A stretch of DNA of 60,994 nt from Sphingomonas trueperi (GTDB lineage: Bacteria > Pseudomonadota > Alphaproteobacteria > Sphingomonadales > Sphingomonadaceae), in assembly GCF_011927635.1 (NCBI RefSeq), contig NZ_JAATJB010000018.1, positions 1 to 60,994 on the forward strand. The letters are read 5' to 3'. The notes under the pieces are model-generated. The model saw only the letters and a list, made by a program, of their open reading frames with translations, ran no database searches and was not told where the DNA came from. Shown here in pieces: positions 43,384 to 52,611 of the stretch. A program made the translations under genes and the position numbers. The first letter of the stretch is position 1. Each line of letters opens with the position of its first letter.

Positions 43384-44697
43384 ATGCACGGTGATGGCGC
43401 GCGCGGTGCCGCGCGGACCACGTCGGGATTTACGCTCTTCCTGGGCGGGCTCGCGGCGTTCAGCGCCTATTTCGCGATGTATGCCTTCCGCAAGCCGTTC
43501 GCCGTGGCCAGCTATGCCGATGTGGCGGGCTGGCACTTCGCCATCGACTACAAGACCGCGCTGCTGATCGCGCAGGTGGTCGGCTACGCGCTGTCCAAGC
43601 TGATCGGCGTCCGCGTCATCTCCGAATCCGGGCGGCAGGGGCGGGCGCGCATGATCCTTGCGCTCATTGGCGCGTCTTGGCTCGCACTGATCCTCTTCGC
43701 CTTGATCCCGGCGCCGTGGAACGTCGCCTGCCTGTTCTTCAACGGCCTGCCGCTGGGGCTGATCTGGGGACTGGTGTTCAGCTATGTCGAGGGGCGCCGC
43801 GTATCCGAACTGCTCGGCGCGATGCTGTGCGCGAGCTTCATCCTGTCTTCGGGCGTAGTGAAGTCGGTGGCGGCGCTGCTGATGGAGGCGGGGGTTGCGG
43901 AACAGTGGATGCCGGCGGCGACCGGACTGGCCTTCGTGCCGTTTCTGCTAACCGCGCTGTGGCAGCTGGAGCGCCTGCCGCCGCCCGACGCGTGCGACGA
44001 GGCGGAGCGCACCGTTCGCGTGCCGATGCAGGCCGCCGACCGCGCCGCGTTCCTGCGTGCACACGGCGCGACGCTGGTGCTGCTCGTGCTCGGCTATGTG
44101 CTGCTCACGGCGCTGCGGGACGTCCGCGACAATTTCGCGCGCGAGCTGTGGGCTGCGCTCGGCTATGGCGGTGAGGCGGCGATATTCTCGGCGAGCGAGC
44201 TGCCGATCGCGCTGCTCACGCTCGCGGCCCTCGCGCTGCTGATGCTGATCCGCGACAATCTGCGCGCGCTGCTGGCGATGCACGGGCTGATCTTGCTCGG
44301 CGCGCTCTGCCTGGGCGGCTCGACGCTCGCCTTCCAGGCGGGGCTGCTCGCGCCGCTGCCTTGGATGACGGTGGCGGGGGCGGGGCTCTACCTCGCCTAT
44401 ACCCCGTTCAACGCGATGCTGTTCGATCGCATGATCGCGACGATCGGCACCGCCGCCAATGCCGGGTTCCTGATCTATATCGCCGATGCCTCGGGCTATG
44501 TCGGCAGCGTGGCGCTGCTGCTCGTCCATGCGCTCGGCGCGCCGGAGGTGCGCTGGCTGCCCTTCTTCATTACCTGCTGCTATGCGGCCGCGCTCGCGGT
44601 GGGCGGGCTGACCATGGTGTCGGCGCTGCATTTTCTGTGTACCGGCGCGGACCGGCGGTTGATCCACCGCCCGGCTTCGCCTACCACCAGCGCCTGA
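43384..44697 (+). CDS. DUF5690-family membrane protein
   Basis: A 437-residue inner-membrane protein with about twelve helices and an MFS-like N-terminus (AAFSAYFAMYAFRKPFAVASY). A conserved-looking RDVRDNFARELWAALGY loop precedes SASELPIALL. I place it in DUF5690, a transporter-like family without known substrate. It lies directly upstream of the first cobalamin riboswitch, which starts 4 bp past its stop, so it is not itself under that riboswitch. Confidence 0.75.
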   Translation: MHGDGARGAARTTSGFTLFLGGLAAFSAYFAMYAFRKPFAVASYADVAGWHFAIDYKTALLIAQVVGYALSKLIGVRVISESGRQGRARMILALIGASWLALILFALIPAPWNVACLFFNGLPLGLIWGLVFSYVEGRRVSELLGAMLCASFILSSGVVKSVAALLMEAGVAEQWMPAATGLAFVPFLLTALWQLERLPPPDACDEAERTVRVPMQAADRAAFLRAHGATLVLLVLGYVLLTALRDVRDNFARELWAALGYGGEAAIFSASELPIALLTLAALALLMLIRDNLRALLAMHGLILLGALCLGGSTLAFQAGLLAPLPWMTVAGAGLYLAYTPFNAMLFDRMIATIGTAANAGFLIYIADASGYVGSVALLLVHALGAPEVRWLPFFITCCYAAALAVGGLTMVSALHFLCTGADRRLIHRPASPTTSA

Positions 44698-44700
44698 TCG

Positions 44701-44890
44701 CGCCGGTGCCCCGACGGGGGCTTAATCGGGAATGCGGTGCGGGAGCTCGCTCCCAAATCCGCGGCTGTCCCTGCAACTGTGAGCGGATAGCGCGATGCAC
44801 TGGCCTCCAATCGAGGGGCAGCCACTGGGCGGAGATGCCTGGGAAGGCGTGCAGCGTGCCGGGACCCGCGAGCCAGGAGACCTGCCGGCG
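44701..44890 (+). ncRNA. Cobalamin riboswitch 1
   Basis: A complete AdoCbl-type aptamer. The P1 arms are CGCCGG (44701) and CCGGCG (to 44890). It has GGTGCC near the start, GGCTTAATCGGGAA, the core GGCTGTCCCTGCAACTGTGAGCGG, AGCCACTGG, and the B12 box AGCCAGGAGACCTGCC. It lies 190 nt upstream of a cobalt/nickel permease gene. Such elements shut off expression when adenosylcobalamin is plentiful. A second, closely similar copy is at 46141. Confidence 0.95.
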
Positions 44891-45079
44891 TCCGGTCGCT
44901 CTTGCCCTGGCCCAGGGGATGGCCGCGGCACGGTGTACTCCGTCTGAGCGGCGCATGAGCGGCTGGGGCCGTTCGCGGTTGCGTGGCCCGGTCGCTTGGC
45001 AAGCGTCCGGCCGGGATGCGCGATCGGCCGCTCGCGGTGGCCCCGGCCTGGTCGCACGACGCCGCCGGAGTGTCCTGTC

Positions 45080-46102
45080 TTGTCCGTTCTGCCGTTGCGT
45101 GCGCGCGTGGCCCTGCTGTTCGCATTGCTGATCGCCGCCAATCTCGCCGCCGGGGGCTGGGCCTTCGCCCTGTTCCATGCCCAGCCGCTGATGCTCGGCA
45201 CTGCGCTGCTCGCCTGGGGGCTGGGGCTGCGCCATGCGGTCGATGCCGATCACATCGCCGCGATCGACAACGTCACCCGCAAGCTGATGAACGACGGCCA
45301 GCGGCCGATCGCCACCGGGCTGTGGTTCGCGATCGGGCATTCCGGGATCATCGCCATCGCCTCGGCCGGCATCGCGCTCGCGACCGGCGCTCTGGCGGGC
45401 ATGGGGGCCTTCCGGGAAGTGGGCGGGGTGATCGCCACCAGCGTCTCGGCGCTGTTCCTGTTCACCATTGCCGGCATGAATCTGATTATCCTGCGATCGG
45501 TGTGGAAGACCTTCCAGCACGTCCGCGCGGGCGGCGCCTATGTCGAGGACGACCTCAACCTGCTGCTCGCCTCGCGCGGGCCGCTGTCGAAGTTGTTTGG
45601 GCCGATGTTCCGACTCGTCAGCAAGAGCTGGCACATGGCGCCGCTCGGATTCCTGTTCGGGCTGGGCTTCGACACCGCGACCGAAGTGGCGATCCTCGGC
45701 ATGTCGGCGGGTCAGGCGGCGCACGGCGTCTCGCTCGGCACGCTGCTGGTGCTGCCGGCGCTGTTCGCGGCAGGGATGGCGCTGGTCGATACGCTGGACG
45801 GGGTGGTGATGCTCGGCGCCTATCAATGGGCGTTCGTCAAGCCGATCCGCAAGCTCTACTACAACGTCACCATCACGCTGATCTCCGCGCTGGTCGCGAT
45901 CGTGATCGGGGGCATCGAGACGCTGGCGCTGATCGGCGACAAGATGGGCTGGACCGGCGGGGCGTTCGGGCTCGCCGCCGATCTCGGCGCGCATTTCAAC
46001 GGCCTCGGCTTCGCGATCATCGGCCTGTTCGTCGCCTGCTGGCTGATCAGCTTCGCCATCTATCGCTGGCAGAGGCTGGACGAGATCGAGGTGCGGGTCT
46101 AG
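45080..46102 (+). CDS. NiCoT-family nickel/cobalt permease
   Basis: A 340-residue HoxN/NixA-type secondary transporter with about eight helices. It carries the metal-binding signature H52-x4-D57-H58 in RHAVDADHIAAIDN and the second motif LGFDTATEVAILGMS. Riboswitch control by cobalamin points to cobalt as the physiological cargo, feeding the late-insertion CobN chelatase. The TTG at 45080 with GGAG nine bases upstream is chosen, since family similarity begins near RARVALLFALL; a longer form from 44996 would include part of the riboswitch leader. Confidence 0.92.
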   Translation: MSVLPLRARVALLFALLIAANLAAGGWAFALFHAQPLMLGTALLAWGLGLRHAVDADHIAAIDNVTRKLMNDGQRPIATGLWFAIGHSGIIAIASAGIALATGALAGMGAFREVGGVIATSVSALFLFTIAGMNLIILRSVWKTFQHVRAGGAYVEDDLNLLLASRGPLSKLFGPMFRLVSKSWHMAPLGFLFGLGFDTATEVAILGMSAGQAAHGVSLGTLLVLPALFAAGMALVDTLDGVVMLGAYQWAFVKPIRKLYYNVTITLISALVAIVIGGIETLALIGDKMGWTGGAFGLAADLGAHFNGLGFAIIGLFVACWLISFAIYRWQRLDEIEVRV

Positions 46103-46112
46103 AGCGGTCCTA

Positions 46113-46130
46113 GAAGGCTTTCCAGCCTTC
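46113..46130 (+). terminator. Short hairpin between permease and second riboswitch
   Basis: GAAGGCT and AGCCTTC around TTCC, 10 bp after the permease stop and 10 bp before the second aptamer. No T-run follows, so termination would be weak or Rho-assisted. Confidence 0.35.
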
Positions 46131-46140
46131 GATATGATCG

Positions 46141-46334
46141 CGCCGGTGCCCCGGACATGGGGCTTAATCGGGAATGCGGTGCGGGGAGGCTGCTCCCCAA
46201 ATCCGCGGCTGTCCCTGCAACTGTGAGCGGATAGCGCGATGCACTGGCCTCCGCCGAGGGGCAGCCACTGGGCCGACACGGCCTGGGAAGGCGTGCAGCG
46301 TGCCGTGACCCGCAAGCCAGGAGACCTGCCGGCG
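46141..46334 (+). ncRNA. Cobalamin riboswitch 2
   Basis: A second AdoCbl-type aptamer with P1 arms CGCCGG and CCGGCG, GGCTTAATCGGGAA, GGCTGTCCCTGCAACTGTGAGCGG, CAGCCACTGGG and AGCCAGGAGACCTGCC. It is nearly identical to the first copy. The similarity continues past the aptamer through GGTCGCTCTTGCC and GGGGATGGCCGCGGCACGG, so the expression platform was duplicated too. It stands 199 nt upstream of cobW and so controls the long cob operon. Confidence 0.95.
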
Positions 46335-46532
46335 CTACGGTCGCTCTTGCCTTGGTCCAGGGGATGGCCGCGGCACGGTCTTGCTTCCGTTCGAGCGACG
46401 AAGCTGTGCGGCTGGGGCTGCACGGTCGCGTGGTGCCGGGCGATTGTCGCGCCCGCCCGTCGTCGCGCGCCGGCCGGACATGCGTCTGGCAAGCCCCGCC
46501 GTGTGTTCGCTCGGGCGCGGGGGAAGACATGC

Positions 46533-47570
46533 ATGACCGACCTGGCCAAGGTCCCCGTTACCATCGTCACCGGCTTTCTCGGCGCCGGCAAGACGACGCT
46601 GATCCGCCACCTGATCCAGAATGCCGAAGGGCGGCGGCTAGCGGTAGTCGTCAACGAGTTCGGCACGCTCGGCGTCGACGGCGAGATCCTGAAGTCCTGC
46701 GCGATCCCCGATTGCCCGGCCGAGAACATCGTCGAGCTGGCCAATGGCTGCATCTGCTGCACCGTCGCCGACGATTTCATCCCGACGGTGGAGCGGCTGC
46801 TGGCACTCGAGCCTCGTCCCGACCACATCCTGATCGAGACTTCGGGTCTTGCGCTCCCCAAGCCGCTGCTCAAGGCGTTCGACTGGCCGGCGATCCGCAG
46901 CCGCATCACCGTCGACGGCGTGCTGGCGCTGGCCGATGCCGAAGCGGTCGCCGAAGGCCGGTTCGCGCCCGATCTGGTGGCGCTGGAGGCGCAGCGGGCG
47001 GCCGATCCGGGAATCGACCATGAGACGCCGCTTGCCGAAGTGTTCGAGGACCAGCTCGCCTGCGCCGACATGGTGCTGCTGACCAAGGTGGATCTGGCAG
47101 GACCCGAGGGCGTCGCTGCCGCCCGCGCGGTGATCGCCGCCGAGGCGCCGCGGCCGGTGCCGGTGGTCGAGATCCGCGAAGGCGCGATCGACCCGCGCGT
47201 GATCCTGGGGCTGGGCGCCGCCGCCGAGGACGACCTCGCCGCGCGCCCCTCGCATCATGACGGCGCCGACGATCACGAGCATGAGGATTTCGACAGCACC
47301 GTCGTGACCTTCGGCGAGATCGCCGATCCGGCCGAGCTGGTCGCCCGCATCGAACAACTGGCGCGCGAGCACAAGGTGCTGCGGGTGAAGGGCTATGCGG
47401 CGGTAACGGGCAAGCCGATGCGGCTGCTGGTCCAGGCGGTCGGCAGCCGGGTGCGGCACCAGTATGACCGCCCCTGGCGTCCCGGCGAGCCGCGCGGCAC
47501 CGCGCTGGTGGCGATCGCCGAGCACGACCATGTCGATCCCGCAGCGTTCCGCGCGGTGCTGGCGGGCTGA
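46533..47570 (+). CDS. cobW: CobW G3E GTPase (cobalt chaperone)
   Basis: A 345-residue G3E-family metallochaperone. It has Walker A GFLGAGKT (residues 14-21), the metal-binding CxCC motif GCICC (72-76), a TKVDL guanine motif, a His/Asp-rich patch HHDGADDHEHED and a C-terminal CobW_C domain. CobW is thought to deliver cobalt to the CobNST chelatase. Its placement directly before cobN and behind a cobalamin riboswitch supports the cobalt member over zinc-responsive relatives. GGGGGAAG precedes the ATG at 46533; the frame upstream is riboswitch leader. Confidence 0.94.
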   Translation: MTDLAKVPVTIVTGFLGAGKTTLIRHLIQNAEGRRLAVVVNEFGTLGVDGEILKSCAIPDCPAENIVELANGCICCTVADDFIPTVERLLALEPRPDHILIETSGLALPKPLLKAFDWPAIRSRITVDGVLALADAEAVAEGRFAPDLVALEAQRAADPGIDHETPLAEVFEDQLACADMVLLTKVDLAGPEGVAAARAVIAAEAPRPVPVVEIREGAIDPRVILGLGAAAEDDLAARPSHHDGADDHEHEDFDSTVVTFGEIADPAELVARIEQLAREHKVLRVKGYAAVTGKPMRLLVQAVGSRVRHQYDRPWRPGEPRGTALVAIAEHDHVDPAAFRAVLAG

Positions 47571-47582
47571 GGCACAGGGGCC

Positions 47583-50500
47583 ATGCACGTCCTGTTCCGC
47601 GAAACGCACGGGCTGGAGGAAAATGCCGCGCCCCAGGACCTCGGGCAGGCTCCCGCGGACCTGGTGGTGCTGTCCTTTTCCGACAGCGACCTCGGCGCGT
47701 TCGCGGCGGCATGGCATGGCCATCGCGACGTGCTGCCCTCGCTGCGGCTGGCGAACCTCGCGGAGCTGATGCACCCGCTATCGGTCGACACCTATGTCGA
47801 GCGGACCTTGTCGGGCGCGAAGGCGATCCTGATCCGGCTGATCGGCGGCATGCCCTATTGGAGCTACGGCCTGCAGCAGGTGGAGACGCGGGCACGCGAA
47901 CGCGGGATCGCGCTGGCGGTGTTGCCGGCGGATGGCCGTCCGGACGAACGGCTGGATGCGGCGTCGACGGTACCGGTCGAAGTCTTGCGAGACCTCGCGC
48001 GGCTCTGTGATGCGGGCGGGGCCGCGGCGGCACGCGCCGCCCTGGGCGTTTTGGCGGCGATGGCGCGGCTGCCTTCAGTCGAGCCATTGCCCTACGCCCC
48101 GCTGCCAGCGTTCGGTGTCTGGCACCCCGCGCTTGGCGCTTTTCGTCCGCCCGATCGCCAGCCCGGCGATGCGGCGTTGCGGATCCCCGAGGCATGCCCA
48201 TGGCGGCGGTCGGGTAGGCCGCTGGTGTTGATCATCTTCTACCGCTCGTACCTTGCTGCGTGCGATGTGGGCCCGTTCGAGGCGCTCCACGCCGTGTTCG
48301 AGAGCGCCGGTTTCGACACGCTTTCGATCTTCGTGCCCTCGCTCAAGGCCCCGGACGCCCGCGCGCAGGTGGAGCAATGGGTGCGCGACCTCGCCCCCGC
48401 TGCTATCGTGAACGCCACCGCATTCTCGGCACGCGACGAGCACGGCCGGTCGCCGCTCGATGCTGCCGGCGTGCCGGTGTTCCAGATCGCGCTCGCTACT
48501 GCGTCACGCGAAGCCTGGGTCAGCGCCGAGCGCGGGCTGTCACCGGCGGATCTCGCGATGCACGTCGTGCTGCCCGAGCTCGACGGGCGCCTTTTCGCCG
48601 GTGTCGCCAGCTTCAAGCAGGCCGAGGCGCGCGACGAGGCGCTGGGCTTCGCGCGCACGGTGCATCGGGCCGAACCGCAGCGGATCGAGGCGATCGTCAC
48701 GCGGGTCGCAGGCTGGATTGCCCTCGCGCAGAAGCCCGTAGCGCAGAAGCAAATCGGGCTCGTCCTCTCGACCTATCCCGGCAAGGCTTGGCAGCTCGCG
48801 CACGCCGTCGGCCTGGACGCGCTCGCCTCCGCCGAGGCCATCGCTGCCGATCTGGGAGAGCCGGTGGACAGCCTGGCCGAGCGGTTGCAGCGCGACACGC
48901 TGCGCTGGCCGCTCGCCGCCTATCGCGAAGCGCTGGCGACGCTGCCTCAGCCGTTGCGGGAGGCCCTCGGCGCGGCATGGGGGGAACCTGATGCCGATGC
49001 CGCGTGCCGTGACGGTCATTTCCACTTCCCCGCATTGCAAAGCGGCAAGCTGCTGATCGCGCTCCAACCGGAACGCGGGGCCCCGGCGACGCGAGAGGAC
49101 AGCTACCACGATGTCGGGCGGGTGCCGCGGCATGGATATGTCGCCTTCTACCTGTGGCTGAAGGCGCAGGGCATCGACGCCATCGTCCATATCGGCGCGC
49201 ATGGCACGCTCGAATGGCTGCCGGGCAAGGCGGTGGCGCTTTCCGACGCCTGCTGGCCGGAGGCGCTCACCGGCGGTCTGCCGATCCTGTACCCGTTCAT
49301 CGTCAACGATCCCGGCGAAGCCGCGCAGGCCAAGCGCCGCACCGGAGCGGTCACCATAGGCCATTTGCCGCCTGCACTGAAGACCGCGGGGACCGGCGCC
49401 GGCTTTGGCCGGATCGAAGCGCTGCTTGACGAATTTTCCAACGCCGTGGGCCTCGATCCGGCGCGTCGCGATCGTCTCCAGACCACGATCCGCGACGAAG
49501 CCCGCGCGGTCGGGCTCGAGGCGGAACTGGGGCTAGACGGTGCCACCAGCAGCGCCGAGGCGATCACCCGCATCGATCGGTTCGTCTGCGACGTGAAGGA
49601 AAGCCAGTTTGGTGACGGGCTGCATGTGTTCGGTCGCGGCGCGTGCGGGAACGCGGAACGCGCCGGGCTGCTTGCGGGCCTGGCGGGCAAGCGCGTCGCA
49701 GCGGGCCCGTCCGGATCACCCTTCCGCGGGCGCACCGACGTGCTGCCGACCGGCCGCAACCTCTACACGATCGATCCGCGCGCGGTACCCAGCCGCGCCG
49801 CGCATGCGCAGGGCATCGTTCTCGCCGACGAACTGATCCGCCGCCACCTGCAGGATCATGGCGACTATCCCAATGGGCTGGTCGTCGACCTGTGGGGGTC
49901 GGCGACGATGCGCACCGCCGGCGAGGAGTTCGCGATGGCGCTGCACCTGCTCGGGGCCGCACCGATCTGGGACCCTGCCTCCGAGCGGGTGACGGGCGTC
50001 GAGATTTTGCCGATCGCGATGCTCGACCGCCCGCGGATCGACGTGACCCTGCGCGTATCGGGCCTGTTCCGCGATGCCTTCCCGACACTCCCGCAGTTGT
50101 TCGGCCAGGCCGTGCGAGCACTGGCGGCGCGTGACGAAGCACCCGAATGGAACCCGTTCGCCGGGAAGGATGCCGGTGCGCGCGTTTATGGCCCGCGTCC
50201 CGGCAGCTACGGCCTCGGCATAGGTGATGCGGTCGAGACCTATACCGAAGAGGCGCGGCATGCGGCAGGCGAGGCGTGGCTCGCCGCATCGGACCATGCG
50301 TTCGACGGGCATGAGCCCCAGGCCGATCCGGAGGGGCTGCGCGCCAGGGTCTCCGATGCGGATGTGTTCGTGCATCTGCAGGACCTGATCGAAACCGATT
50401 TGCTCCTCGCGGCCGACTATGCCGCACACGAAGCCGGGTTTGCCGCCGCCAAAGCGATGCGTGGCGGAACGGCGGCACTCTACCACCTCGACGCACGCGA

Positions 50501-50861
50501 CCCGGCGCGCCCAGTGGCGCGGCCGCTGACCGAAGAGATCGCCCGCGTCGTCCGATCGCGCGCGGCGAACCCGGGCTGGATCGCCGGTATGCGCCGCCAC
50601 GGCTTTCGCGGCGCGGCCGAGATCGCGGCGACGCTCGATCATCTCGGCGCCTTCGCGCATCTCGCAGGTGCGGTGCCGCCGCAGCTGTTCGACCTCTACC
50701 ACGATGCGACGCTCGGCCAGCCCGAGGTGCTGGATTTCCTCGCCCGCGAGAACCCGGCGGCACTGGCGGCGATGGAGGCGCGGTTCGCAGCGCTGCACGC
50801 CGCTGGACTTTGGCAGACCCGTCGCAACTCCATCCTCGCATCCCTTGGCGGCGCGGCATGA
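47583..50861 (+). CDS. cobN: Cobaltochelatase large subunit CobN
   Basis: A 1092-residue CobN/BchH-family subunit that, with CobS and CobT, inserts cobalt into hydrogenobyrinate a,c-diamide using ATP. Conserved stretches are IGGMPYWSYGLQQ, HIGAHGTLEWLPGK, LPTGRNLYTIDP and DLWGSATMRTAGEE. It appears somewhat short next to the roughly 1250-1275 residues I associate with CobN, without visible internal breaks. cobS and cobT are not in the window. It starts 12 bp after cobW and ends in an ATGA overlap with cobG. Confidence 0.95.
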   Translation: MHVLFRETHGLEENAAPQDLGQAPADLVVLSFSDSDLGAFAAAWHGHRDVLPSLRLANLAELMHPLSVDTYVERTLSGAKAILIRLIGGMPYWSYGLQQVETRARERGIALAVLPADGRPDERLDAASTVPVEVLRDLARLCDAGGAAAARAALGVLAAMARLPSVEPLPYAPLPAFGVWHPALGAFRPPDRQPGDAALRIPEACPWRRSGRPLVLIIFYRSYLAACDVGPFEALHAVFESAGFDTLSIFVPSLKAPDARAQVEQWVRDLAPAAIVNATAFSARDEHGRSPLDAAGVPVFQIALATASREAWVSAERGLSPADLAMHVVLPELDGRLFAGVASFKQAEARDEALGFARTVHRAEPQRIEAIVTRVAGWIALAQKPVAQKQIGLVLSTYPGKAWQLAHAVGLDALASAEAIAADLGEPVDSLAERLQRDTLRWPLAAYREALATLPQPLREALGAAWGEPDADAACRDGHFHFPALQSGKLLIALQPERGAPATREDSYHDVGRVPRHGYVAFYLWLKAQGIDAIVHIGAHGTLEWLPGKAVALSDACWPEALTGGLPILYPFIVNDPGEAAQAKRRTGAVTIGHLPPALKTAGTGAGFGRIEALLDEFSNAVGLDPARRDRLQTTIRDEARAVGLEAELGLDGATSSAEAITRIDRFVCDVKESQFGDGLHVFGRGACGNAERAGLLAGLAGKRVAAGPSGSPFRGRTDVLPTGRNLYTIDPRAVPSRAAHAQGIVLADELIRRHLQDHGDYPNGLVVDLWGSATMRTAGEEFAMALHLLGAAPIWDPASERVTGVEILPIAMLDRPRIDVTLRVSGLFRDAFPTLPQLFGQAVRALAARDEAPEWNPFAGKDAGARVYGPRPGSYGLGIGDAVETYTEEARHAAGEAWLAASDHAFDGHEPQADPEGLRARVSDADVFVHLQDLIETDLLLAADYAAHEAGFAAAKAMRGGTAALYHLDARDPARPVARPLTEEIARVVRSRAANPGWIAGMRRHGFRGAAEIAATLDHLGAFAHLAGAVPPQLFDLYHDATLGQPEVLDFLARENPAALAAMEARFAALHAAGLWQTRRNSILASLGGAA

Positions 50862-51982
50862 GCGGCTTCCAGGTCCGTGGCTGGTGTCCCGATGCGTGGC
50901 GGCCCATGGCGGCGGGTGACGGGCTGCTGGTGCGGGTAAAGCCCCGGCTCGCGCGGCTTACCCGTTCGCAGGTGCTCGGGCTGTGCGACGCGGCGCTGAC
51001 GCTTGGCAACGGCCTGATCGACCTGACCAGCCGCGGCAATCTACAGATTCGCGGCGTCACCGAAGCGCGCTGGCTCCCGCTGGTCGAGCGGTTGATTGCG
51101 CTGGACCTTGTCGATGCCGATCCGGCAAGGGAGAAACGCCGCAACCTGCTGGTCGCACCCGACTGGCAGGCGGGCGACGACACCCATCGCATCGCCGGCG
51201 ATCTGCTTGCCGCGCTCGACACGCTGCCCGACCTGCCGGGCAAGATGGGGGTCGTGGTCGACGCGGGGCCCGTGCCGCTACTGGCCGATGCGCCGGGGGA
51301 CTTCCGCATCGAGCGCGGCGTCGAAGGCCCTCTCCTCCTCCGCGCGGCGGGGCGCGCCAACGGGGCGCCCGTCGCAGCCGGAGATGCAGCCGACGCGCTC
51401 GTCCGGCTGGCGCATTGGTTCATCGATACCGGCGGTACCGCCGCTGGGCGCATGGCGCGCCATGTCGCGCCGCTCCCGGACTGGGCGAGCGACCGCATCG
51501 CACCCGCAGCCCCGGCCAACCCGATTGCGCCGGGCCCGCACCCGCTGGGCGCATCACTCGGCGTGCCTTTCGGACAAGTGGACGCGAGGGTGCTGGCGGA
51601 CGCGTGCGCGGCATGGGCGGCAGGCGTCCGGATCACGCCGTGGCGCAGCCTCCTAGTGGAAGGTGCCGGGCTGCGCGAGGCCGCCTTCATCACCGACCCT
51701 ACCGATCCGCTGCTGCGTACCGATGCCTGTGTCGGTGCGCCGGCTTGCCCGCAGGCGAGCGTCGAGACGCGAGCTCTGGCGCGCCAGCTCGCGCCGCTGG
51801 TCTCCGGCCGGCTGCACGTCTCGGGCTGTGCGAAGGGCTGCGCGCTGGCGCAGGCGGCGGACGTGGTGGCGACGGGCCGGGACGGCCGGTTCGATCTTGC
51901 CTTCGATGCTCGCGCCGGTGCGTCGTCCACCCATGCCGGTCTCAGTCCCGACGCGCTGCTTACCCTCTTCGGAACCGATTGA
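50858..51982 (+). CDS. cobG: Precorrin-3B synthase CobG
   Basis: A 374-residue oxygen-dependent ring-contraction enzyme converting precorrin-3A to precorrin-3B, and a marker of the aerobic pathway. It resembles sulfite/nitrite reductase halves: LTSRGNLQIRGV in the ferredoxin-like part, and 4Fe-4S cysteines in DACVGAPACPQ (near residue 290) and HVSGCAKGCA (near 324). It overlaps cobN by ATGA and cobH by TGATG. Confidence 0.93.
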   Translation: MSGFQVRGWCPDAWRPMAAGDGLLVRVKPRLARLTRSQVLGLCDAALTLGNGLIDLTSRGNLQIRGVTEARWLPLVERLIALDLVDADPAREKRRNLLVAPDWQAGDDTHRIAGDLLAALDTLPDLPGKMGVVVDAGPVPLLADAPGDFRIERGVEGPLLLRAAGRANGAPVAAGDAADALVRLAHWFIDTGGTAAGRMARHVAPLPDWASDRIAPAAPANPIAPGPHPLGASLGVPFGQVDARVLADACAAWAAGVRITPWRSLLVEGAGLREAAFITDPTDPLLRTDACVGAPACPQASVETRALARQLAPLVSGRLHVSGCAKGCALAQAADVVATGRDGRFDLAFDARAGASSTHAGLSPDALLTLFGTD

Positions 51983-52611
51983 TGCCCTATCACTACGAAA
52001 CCGATGGCACCGCCATCTACCGCCAGTCCTTTGCGACGATCCGCACCGAGGCCGATCTCGCCCGCTTCTCGCCCGACGAGGAGCCCGTGGCCGTGCGCAT
52101 GATCCACGCGGCCGGGATGGTCGAGCTGGCGCCCTATGTCTGCTTCTCGCCCGGCTTCGTGCAGGCGGCCCGGGCGGCACTGGCCGAGGGCGCGCCGATC
52201 CTGTGCGACGCACGGATGGTATCGGAAGGGATCACGCGCGCGCGGTTACCGGCCGACAATCGCGTGATCTGTACGCTGCACGACCCGCAGGTGCCGGCGC
52301 TCGCCCAGGAAATGGCCAATACGCGCTCGGCTGCCGCGCTGGAGCTTTGGCGGCCGCATCTGGCTGGCGCCGTGGTGGCGATCGGCAATGCACCGACCGC
52401 GTTGTTCCATCTGCTCAACATGCTCGAGGATCCGACGTGTCCGCGGCCGGCCGCGATCATCGGCTGCCCGGTGGGGTTCGTCGGCGCGGTGGAATCGAAG
52501 GCGGCGCTCTGGGCCGCCCCGCCGGTGCCGTGCTGCATCGTCGAGGGGCGGCTCGGGGGCAGCGCGATCACCGTCGCCGCGGTCAACGCACTGGCGAGCC
52601 GCGCCGAATGA
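51982..52611 (+). CDS. cobH: Precorrin-8X methylmutase CobH
   Basis: A 209-residue isomerase moving the C11 methyl to C12 to give hydrogenobyrinate. The catalytic His is H42 in RMIHAAGMVEL. Other conserved pieces are CDARMVSEGI, AIGNAPTALFHLL and IIGCPVGFVGAVESK. It is coupled to cobG through TGATG and to cobI through ATGA. Confidence 0.96.
   Translation: MPYHYETDGTAIYRQSFATIRTEADLARFSPDEEPVAVRMIHAAGMVELAPYVCFSPGFVQAARAALAEGAPILCDARMVSEGITRARLPADNRVICTLHDPQVPALAQEMANTRSAAALELWRPHLAGAVVAIGNAPTALFHLLNMLEDPTCPRPAAIIGCPVGFVGAVESKAALWAAPPVPCCIVEGRLGGSAITVAAVNALASRAE

Noticed and set aside
44981..46113. Alternative plus-strand frame over the cobalt permease
   Set aside because: It is a shadow of the NiCoT gene in another frame, Arg/Gly-rich with no membrane character, and in conflict with a clear metal-binding motif in the chosen frame.
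44701..46334. The two long repeats here as an insertion sequence
   Set aside because: The repeats are cobalamin riboswitches with all core motifs, and the gene between them is a cobalt permease, not a transposase.
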